From Clusia tigrina (Eukaryota > Arthropoda > Insecta > Diptera > Clusiidae): DNA of 64,000 nucleotides. The notes below the pieces were generated by a model. The model worked only from the letters and a program-made list of their open reading frames with translations. It had not been told where the DNA came from and ran no database searches. Positions 56,360-64,000 of the stretch are shown piece after piece. Positions within the stretch are counted from its first letter, which is position 1. Each line of letters begins with the position of its first letter. A program made the position numbers and the translations under genes. The stretch lies in contig OV050032.1 of assembly GCA_920105625.2 (NCBI GenBank), forward strand, positions 129,925,810 through 129,989,809, given 5' to 3'.

Positions 56360-57850
56360 GCGACGATTTAGGCGAGACCCAGACTTAAAGGAAAATTACA
56401 GTGATTTTATGAATGAGTGCTTAAAGAGAGGTTGGCTACAAGCAGTTACTAGGGCGCCTGATGATTTTGCTTACTATATTACACATTTTGCAGTGATGAA
56501 AAAGTTCCGGGTAATATTCGATGCGTCATACGTGAGTGATATGGGAGTATCATTGAATGATTTGCAAATGATTGGGCCAAACCTTCAGCGAGATCTAGTT
56601 GACTTACTCTGGGGGTTTCTGTTGCATGCATATGCCATCTCTGCCGACAGATGTTTCCGCAAATTAAGATAGCAAAGAAGCATTGGGACCTTCAGCGAAT
56701 CTTCTGGCGCAACCAATCTGGTGAAGTTTCTAAGTATTTGCTGACTGCAGTGACTCTTGGGATGGCCTTCACACAATTCAGTGATGTAAGGGCAATGCAG
56801 TAATGAGCTTATGATAATGCATTGAAATGGCCTTTAGGGTCTCAAGTAATATTACTGAACTTCTATATAGATGACTGTCTTGCAGGAGCAGATGCGGTAC
56901 CAGAGCTAGCTAAGCTTCCAGATGCGGGAAATTTTGGCTGCGGGAGGTTTCGAGCTCGTAAAATGGTGATCAAACTCTACCAATATCCACACGGTCTTGG
57001 AACTGCCATCGATTGACATTGAAACTCTACTCAACACAAATGAAGAAACGTCAGTTTTCGGTCTTAGGTGGAATACAACTTCAGTTGAATTTATCTTCAA
57101 GGTGGAATCTTTGCCATCAGAACCTGCCCTTGGTTGGACTAAACGTAAAGTATTATCTGTTACCGCCCGATTTTATGACTCAGAGGGTTGTCGGCGCCGT
57201 TTATCATAAAGGCAAAAGTGTTACTTCAAAGGATTTGGAATGAGAAAATTACTTGAAAAGCCGTGCTGCCGAAAATTTTGAATAATGGTTGGCGAGATAT
57301 ACAATCGCAGATTCACGAATTCAAGCTTCTTCGGATTCCACGATGGCTGGGCTATACGAGACAAGCTAGTGTAGCTCTGCCCGGATTTGCTGATGCCTCA
57401 ATTTAGGTCTATGGCGCGGTGTTGATGGATAATGGAATGACATTTTCGTACCTAGTCTTGGCTAAGTCTAGGCTCTCTCACTTGAAAGCGGAGTCTATAC
57501 CACGCCTTGAACAGCATTACTTCACTGCTTAGTGATATCATGCAACGCGTGGTAGCCGATTGTACAGCTGATCATCTAATATCAATTTTGTACCCCACTT
57601 GTTGGTCAGACTCTATTATAGTTTTATGGTGGTTAAAACTTAAATTGGGACCCTCAACCAGTTTACTGCTAATCGTGTACGTCAAATTCATGGCAAAACA
57701 TCTATGTGCGAATGGCGTTACATTCATACTGATCAAAATCCAGCCGATATTGTCTCTAGAGGAATATCGATGTGCTACCTGATTGATTCCAAGAAGAAGT
57801 GGAATGGGCCTTGCTTACTTTGAAAACTGCAAAACCATCTAAGCATTAGC
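56360..57850 (+). pseudogene. BEL/Pao RT and RNase H, decayed
   Basis: RT part: DFMNECLKRGWLQAV, ITHFAVMKKFRVIFDASYVS, VSLNDLQMIGPNLQRDLVDL and MFPQIKIAKKHWDLQRIFWR (about 56400-56710), then VTLGMAFTQFSD and LLNFYIDDCLAGA (56850-56890), where YIDD is the active site. TSVFGLRWNTTSVEFIF and KRKVLSVTARFYDSEG lie at 57040-57190. RNase H follows: GWAIRD-like and LAKSRLS-like segments near 57340-57480, then DSIIVLWWLK near 57605 and QPIDIVSRG-like residues near 57735-57765. Many shifts and stops. Confidence 0.75.
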
Positions 57851-59073
57851 GAGCTTGAATAGGCGTTAACCTATTGGATCGAACAGAAATAACTTACATA
57901 CTTTGCAGATGACATCCGAGCTCTTCCACATCACGGGAAAAATGATCAGCCCCGAATATCCAGTCCAATAGAGACGCTAGTCCCCTTTATGCGAGATGAC
58001 ATTTTAGGGATGCGCGGAAGTTTGCCGTATTCGGACTTACCGTTTGAGCAGTGTAATCCTGCTATATTACCTGGTAAGGGTCGTCTGGATTTATTGGTCC
58101 GAGAAACGCTCTTAAATTCTTGCATTGTGGAGCACAGCAACTTACAACTGTACTAAGACAATGTTAATGGATAATAAGGGTACGACCATTTGTAACACTA
58201 ACGAACACTAATAAAATATTGTACTACGTGTGTGAGGTTAACAGCTAAATTGGGCGAACAAATGATGGGTGACCTGCCGTCATGCCGTGTTCTGCCCTCG
58301 CGACCATTTATTCATGCAGGGGTGGATCATGCTGGCCAAATACAGGTGCAACCCGGTCGCGAGAAAGGAAGGATCCTACTTAAGGGATATAAAGCTTTAT
58401 TCGTATGTATGGTCTCGAAAGCATTCCATTTAGACTTTGTGTCTGTCCTGAGCACAAATACATTTATTATGGCTTTCATTAGATTCACATCTCGTTATGG
58501 TCACTGCTCACATCTATGGAGCGACAATGGAACCAATTTCATGGGAGCGGAGCGTGCGTTCAGTAGAATGCCTCGAACCTGGCCGGAGTCGGACCTTTAC
58601 GATCAACTCGCAGCGCGAAAAACACAATCGCAATTTATTACCCCTGCTGCGCCTCATCAAGGGGGTTTATGGAAAGCTGGTATCAAGGCAACCAAGCACT
58701 ACTTACGATTGAGGCAATGCACACATTACTAGCAGAAATCAGAGAAATACTTAACTCTCGTCCGCTGTGTGCCCAAACTGCTGACCCACAAGCCTTGAAC
58801 CAGGCCGTCTATTGATTGGGGAATCCGTGACGCCTGTTTTGGGAGAACAAGTGTCAACCCAACGACCGGAGAACCGTTTAAATTCCCTGCAAGCTAGACA
58901 GCAGGAAATTGTGGGGCGACAGTTATCTGCATGAGCTACAGCAGCGGCCCAAATGGCGTGAAGCTAGGCGTAACCTAAAGAAAGGTCATCTGGTCGTAAT
59001 CAAAAATGAAGCGACTCCACCTACATTCTGGGGAATGGGCAGAATATCGAAATTGCATCCGGGCTCCGTTGGA
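57851..59073 (+). pseudogene. BEL/Pao integrase and C-terminal domain
   Basis: After degenerate residues near 57960-58140 (IRGSLPYSDLPF, LDLLVRETLL) the frame at 58232-58732 contains MMGDLPSCRVLPSRPFIHAG, VDHAGQIQVQPGREKGRILL, KGYKALFVCMVSKAFHLDFV and HLWSDNGTNFMGAERAF. AAPHQGGLWKAGIKATKHYL gives the region of the catalytic glutamate (changed to G-G-L-W-K-A; the E itself is absent in this short piece). The C-terminal part (58909-59073) reads QQRPKWREARRNLKKGHLVV and TPPTFWGMGRISKLHPGSVG, the DUF5641-like end of BEL pol. Stops lie near 58733 and 58813. Confidence 0.8.
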
Positions 59074-59451
59074 CTGGTACGGAATGTTACACTTTGGACT
59101 TTGGACTGTGACGGGTAGCCTTACAAGATTAATTCAGCGACTTTGCGTATTACCCATTGAACCAGTTGAGCCTCGAGTAGAATCGAGTCTGAAGGCCGGA
59201 GGGTATTCTCGAGCGGGAAAGCGATGTGAGCCGGATAAGGAGCATAGAGGAGATGCAAAAGCGTAAGTGCTTTTACTCGAAAAATATATCATATTGCAAG
59301 GTGGGTTTGTTTTTGGGGAGCGAAGGACAGACGGCAGTCATTGCAAAACACGACGTTGAGGAGAATGGTTGTACAGACCAAAAAAAGGAGACACATTTAA
59401 ATACATACTAGTATATAGAAAAAAAAATAATACAAATAAAAAAGTAAAACA
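59074..59451 (+). repeat. 3' LTR of the BEL/Pao element, about 378 bp
   Basis: Counterpart of 53314-53684. Its first part continues the pol C-terminus (RNVTLWT..., then LTRLIQRLCVLPIEPVEPR in another frame), and the ORF ends near 59266 inside the LTR. No polypurine tract precedes it. It ends GTAAAACA at 59451, after which the sequence leaves the repeat. Confidence 0.8.
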
Positions 59452-59930
59452 GTTATAGATTTTAGATAATTTGAAACTCTTAGCAACAACAGCTTAGTCC
59501 AGCATAATTGTCTCCGCGCATGGAGCATAATATAAAAAGGTAAATAACTCTCAATTATTGTATATGTACTCGTAGATATTTATATGTACGAATTACAACT
59601 GTGGTAATTGTGGTATGACGTGTATGAATTCAAGGATCCTTTCTCCAGTTGAATAGTAAATACAACCATCAACTGACTGAAAAATCATATACAGATCGAA
59701 TCTCATTTGACTGCTTTTATCGAGGGACAGGTTCACGGGTCCATACTTTAAATAAAGTAAAATTTTGCAAGCAATGCCAGATTCAATATGTGATAATTAT
59801 GATGCCCAACATTAGTCTGAAATAATATATTGATATGTTATGATAAATGTGCATCTGAAGTTGATTATGCATTGTAAATATTTTAGTTTATACTTTGGCA
59901 ACACATCTGACAAGGTTGTAAAGCTAGACT
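59452..59930. other. Gene-less AT-rich stretch
   Basis: No coding, repeat or RNA gene recognised between the BEL 3' LTR and the decayed mariner. Confidence 0.5.
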
Positions 59931-59934
59931 CCGA

Positions 59935-60690
59935 CATTTGCTAAAGATGATTTCTTTTTCATCTTCTTTGATGTTTCATCTGCAAATGCATTTTGTAAAA
60001 CTCGCACTGTGTCAAAACAAGCGAGTACGGGGAGTGGTTGACAGTTAAAATGCGATTTTTAGTCAAAAAATTGGTCACAAGTGTCGATAGATGAGATGGC
60101 GCCGTATCGCGCAACAAATGCCATCCAATATTCCAAGCGAATACCAAAATGCCAAGATAGAGCTCCGCATTAACAGTTTGGTCTGGTGGAACGACCTCTT
60201 TGTGGTAAGTGCCCTCGAAATCGTAAAATAAATTAACATTGTAGACTAGAGTTTTTGGGTAACACCACGTTAGATCACTAGTAACAATGTTGTAAAATAA
60301 GTTTTTAACCTTTTTGGCCTCCTTGATTATATCCTCCAAATGTTGAATCCTGACCAGTTTTGGCTTTTCAAGCAACCCTTGCGGAACAAATTGTGTAAAC
60401 ACTTTTCGGTAATCCAAATGATTGGCCAAAATGCGATAAATTGAGTTTGCTCAATTCCAATTGTTTGTTTTTCATGAAGAGTTTGGCTGATCTTTGACTG
60501 TTATGTTTTTGAAGGAATCTGCGATACCGGTTGTTGCTCATTACTTATGTCCTCACAACCGTTTTTTAACCGCTCATGAACACCCATAAACTTGGTTCGT
60601 CGACTAAAACAATTCGTTTGATCAAGTTTAAAACAAAAGTGAATATACGATCTTTCTTTCATCCACATCTTTCTACCGAAGATACAAATA
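59935..60690 (-). pseudogene. Decayed mariner transposase
   Basis: Reading leftwards from about 60620, MGVHERLKNGCEDISNEQQP recalls the HTH region of mariners. The 59959-60429 frame has KVFTQFVPQGLLEKPKLVRI, FYNIVTSDLTWCYPKT (first catalytic D changed context, DETW to DLTW), PPDQTVNAELYLGIL and DTAPSHLSTLVTNFLTKNRI (second aspartate). NHSPYSLVLTQCEFYKMHLQ follows, where the third aspartate is now glutamate and PDLAP became LVLTQ. Therefore it is inactive. It differs from the intact mariner at 46 kb and the DD41D copies. No inverted repeats were found. Confidence 0.8.
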
Positions 60691-63030
60691 TACTCTCATT
60701 TCATACGCGATAACTCGGCTTCTATTAGTCAAAATTCCATGTATGACAGTACATCAGTGAGAGATTTCTGATTGACAATCATCTGATTGGCCTCATTCTA
60801 AATATATATTTTTAAAAAGTTATGTATACTTTGGATCATATGCAGCTGCTTCGTTGTCCTCCAACTCGAATAATTCCGTGGATGTTAGGAATTGGATAAT
60901 AGTTGGTCGATTGTCTGTGTGTTGATAATATTTTATACTTTTTTTTATAAAATATTTCATTTTTAAAATCAATCTTCTGAATAGTACATATGATGACAAT
61001 GAGGAAATCACTTAATTGTTTTGGTGTTAATTGCATACAGAACCAAAAATGTCACATAAAAATAAAAAGATTGCCTTTTTAAAACAATCTTAGCCCAAGG
61101 AGTATGACAGACAACGATGACGAAGGAATTCTAAACAAGAAAATCGTCTTGTTTTAATGTGGACATTTTTTTTTATTTTATTAAAAAAAATATCTTTCTA
61201 AACTCAAGAGATATCTCCTTACTACGCATTAACTAGGTGTTTTCCTGTGGCATATTGTTGTTATCAATTAAAAATGTTTTGAATTCTTTTTGATTTTAAT
61301 GTTTATAAAGAATGTTTTCGAATTTATTTTGTTGAGTTTTAACTTTCGCTTTGGAGAAGTTAAAGTTATATTTTGCGCATATTTGATATATGGTGCCAAT
61401 ATTTTAATATTGGGAGTTTATTGAAGCTGTTTGCTCTCTGCTTATATTACACGGTATTACGTCTTTACTTGTATTAAAAAAATGAAAATGGAAGAAGTTG
61501 AATCATTATTCAATCTTTTTGGAGGAGATTATTTTGGAAAACGTTTAAAGCAGGTTTGAGAGAATGGCGAACAGAAATGGAATGAGTAAAGTAATTTGTA
61601 TATCCTTACATATTGTGACCTTATATTTCTATTTTGGAATTTAGCATTAATGTGGGACAAAGGTACCATGTAGACGAATTGCCGAGTTCTTGAGTGGTAA
61701 GAAAAAATATCCGACGACTTGGTAGGTTTTAAAACGTTCAGGTCACCGACAACTCAATCCTTAAAGCAACTGTGAGAGGAGAACTTGTATTGATTTAACA
61801 CAAACAAAAAACGCTTACAATGAAAAGGTGTGGAGCATGATCTGTCCACAAAATCAAAAATGTCATGCAATGCAATAATGAGCGTATGTGAAGCATTTCC
61901 TGAGGAGAAACCTGTAAATTTAATCAATATTTTATGCATACACAATTTTTTTGATATTATATAATGATATTTGTTATTTACGAAACATATTATTTGCCTC
62001 GAAAACAAGGAAGGAAGAACCCTACAGGCAAACTCTATGGAAAGTTCATCGTTATATACAAAAGATAATTTATTAGAAACTGCCAGTTAGGAGAAATTAG
62101 TCCGGGCGGAATTTTGTTCATATATTTTATTGTATAATTTGTTGTTTTAATGCATAGGTATATATTATAGGAAAGATTTTCTTGTTCAAGTCCTCGCTTG
62201 TGGGAAACTACTATATCACAATGTATCACAATGAGCAATAAACTACTTAAATGAGCTTTTCCGAAGAGGGCTCTACCCTAATCTAAGCTTTGTCAAAAGA
62301 GTAAGTGCTGAATGATTTGTTTCAAATATTGGATACTCGTCAGATATGACTCGCTCCCCTTTGGGATCAGAGTCCCAACTAAATGCAAATTATAATAATG
62401 TAGAATTATTAGAATTTTTTTGAAGAATTTGAAGTATTTCCAATAGTTTGAATACTCCTATATTAATCAATTAATAGTTTGAATACTTCTATATGAATCA
62501 ATTCCCATTTGAAATTAATGCTATCAAATGTAGCAGGTTTTTGTTCCGAGAGTTCGGTAATTTCGGAAATATTATAAAATAATGGTTTGTCATAAGAACA
62601 TCATATCTTATGTGTTTTAGTTATATTCCACTTACTATTTAGAAATTAATTTTTTTTTAAATTGTTAATGGATACTAACAAATCCATCTATTGTGCATTG
62701 TTTTTTTATTTTTTTTTATATTTTACTAATTATTTTCGGTGTATGATACTTTTCTCTATGTTTCTACAACTATTCCTAATTCTTTAAGTAACTTAGTAAC
62801 TCTTATTAAAATAATTATTAATTTGATTATAGTTTTGTTTATTAATTTTGTTGTTGTTTTGACACAGCAATCTGATCTTCATTATGCAAAGTTCCACAAA
62901 CCTATTGAATTACTATACTATTAAATAGTAATGATTTATTCCTAGTAACTGAAGCGGCTAAAGTTTGTATCCGCAATGATATGATTATTGTTGATACTGT
63001 GAAGACGGAAAATACTAAAGGGTTTTCGTA
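60691..63030. other. About 2.3 kb AT-rich DNA without recognised genes
   Basis: Short frames such as 62739-62924 (hydrophobic, LIKIIINLIIVLFINFVVVL) are probably chance in AT-rich DNA. At 62450-62510 a 40-bp direct repeat (AATAGTTTGAATACTYCTAT) occurs twice. Nothing else stands out on either strand. Confidence 0.5.
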
Positions 63031-64000
63031 TAAGAGGTGTTATTTTGGTATTCAAAGAAAAATGCCATTTTTTTGAGATAAATGATCGGATTTTTATTTC
63101 ATAATAAAGAGGAAAGTATGCCGTTAATAATGAAAAACAATATCAGCCAAATGGCCACCACGACCACGCTTACAGGACTTTCCTTTCCAGGAATATCCTT
63201 TTCATGAAATTTTCCATAACCAAATCGCAAAGTGGCTGCCCTATGTCCTCGATAGCCTCACGAATTCTATCTTTGAGGTCTTGATCGACGCTGGGCTGTT
63301 GGCGTAGACCTTATCTTTCACGGGCCCTTAAAGGTGGAAGTCGCAAGGTGTTAAATCACAAAATCTCGGTGGCCAATTGTGATCACCTCTTCGAGAGATA
63401 ACACGGTCCGGAAACTTTTCCCGTACAAGAGCAATGGTTGCGTTGCTTGTGTGGCACGTAGCGCTGTCTTGTTCAAAGTAAACGTTGTCCAGATCAATAC
63501 CATCCAACTCCGATCATAAAAAATCATTAATCAAATCTCGATAGCGCAATCCATTCACCGTAACTGTTGATCCAACCTCATTTTCGAAAAAGTAAGGTCC
63601 AATGACCCCGCCGGACCATAAACCGCACCAAACAGTCACACGTTGAGGATGGAGAGGCTTCTCAACAATAACTCTTGGGTTTTCCGAGCCCCAGATGCGA
63701 CAATTTTGCTTGTTGACGTAGCCACTGAGGTGAAAATGGGCCTCATCAGTCGATTTTTTTATGGAATTCCGGATCATTTTCATGCATTTCAAGGACCCAA
63801 TCATCAAAGACACGACGTTGTTGATGATCGACCGGCTTGAGTTCTTTTGTTAACTGAACTTTATAAGCCTTAAGACCCAAGTCTTTATGCAAAATACGGT
63901 GTAATGACGTTTGTGGAATGCCCAATTCCAAAGAACGACGAGGAATGGACAAACCTGGGTTTGCTTGAACACTTTGGGCAACAGCAGCATTATTCTCAGT
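63031..64000 (-). mobile_element. Second DD41D (rosa-like) mariner, extends past the window
   Basis: The left end may start near 63033 (AAGAGGTGTTATTTTGGTAT), similar in style to mariner end repeats, but the other end is outside the window. The transposase on the minus strand covers most of it. It is longer than the DD41D copy at 23393-24296 and includes part of the N-terminus (helix-turn-helix). Confidence 0.7.
63140..63952 (-). pseudogene. DD41D mariner transposase, partial
   Basis: From the right: RRSLELGIPQTSLHRILHKD (helix-turn-helix), LGLKAYKVQLTKELKPVDHQ and RVFDDWVLEMHEND. Then STDEAHFHLSGYVNKQNCRIWG (first catalytic D), VTVWCGLWSGGVIGPYFFEN, FEQDSATCHTSNATIALVRE (second D) and WPPRFCDLTPCDFHL (third D). 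Forty-one residues lie between the last two aspartates. Stops follow NDFL (about 63512) and CDFHL (about 63330), and there are shifts between 63750 and 63850. It is therefore inactive, and its start is beyond the window. Confidence 0.88.

Noticed and set aside
62739..62924. Small hydrophobic ORF
   Set aside because: 61 codons in AT-rich DNA with no neighbours or motifs; Ile/Leu/Asn codons are expected by chance there.

Overview
This is eukaryotic DNA, almost certainly from a higher fly (Diptera). The evidence is the AT-rich composition, kilobase-long (TA)n arrays, several families of insect retrotransposons, a 58-bp GT-AG intron of the size usual in flies, and two Tc1/mariner copies with DD41D spacing. 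From memory, that spacing is typical of rosa-like elements of tephritid fruit flies, so a tephritid is a reasonable guess but not proven. No prokaryotic operon, rRNA, tRNA or CRISPR array was recognised.

Nearly all of the window is a graveyard of nested mobile elements. 1-1.4 kb: a PIF/Harbinger element with transposase remnant and the end of its MYB-like partner. 1.6-5.8 kb: an errantivirus-like gypsy element on the minus strand. 6.2-6.6 kb: a (TA)n array. 6.9-11.3 kb: three decayed non-LTR retrotransposons (I-like, Jockey-like, LOA-like). 11.3-14.9 kb: an internally deleted gypsy element with a lysine-type primer binding site and minisatellite-bearing LTRs. 14.9-15.6 kb: a BEL/Pao integrase fragment followed by three hairpin repeats. 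16.3-17.3 kb: a 1-kb (TA)n array abutting a CR1-like element (17.3-18.8 kb, minus). 18.8-29.5 kb: a gypsy element cut by a DD41D mariner, with one LTR visible. 29.5-33.1 kb: an RTE-like element cut by a LOA-like insertion that has an 8-bp target duplication.

The only host gene seen is at 35.0-35.5 kb on the minus strand: two adjacent exons of delta-1-pyrroline-5-carboxylate synthase (P5CS, ALDH18A1 family). No other P5CS exon was recognised. If the gene is real, the transposon-filled DNA on both sides would be its introns, at least about 35 kb and 28 kb long.

36.2-44.9 kb: a gypsy element with two nearly identical LTRs, an mdg1/412-like layout with small leader ORFs, and a non-coding repeat in its integrase. 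45.1-49.7 kb: a Helitron (minus) interrupted by a mariner with a 340-codon open frame and perfect 28-bp terminal repeats. 49.7-50.8 kb: two abutting MITEs with TAA target sites. 50.85-51.25 kb: a 201-bp tandem duplication. 51.7-53.3 kb: a decayed gypsy fragment. 53.3-59.5 kb: a BEL/Pao element whose LTRs overlap the end of pol. 59.9-60.7 kb: a decayed mariner. 60.7-63.0 kb: AT-rich DNA without genes. 63.0-64.0 kb: a second DD41D mariner running off the window.

I found no convincing new molecular system. The most informative signals are the insertion records: adjacent MITEs, nested insertions whose removal would rejoin a frame, LTR-borne minisatellites, and a host gene buried in transposons.
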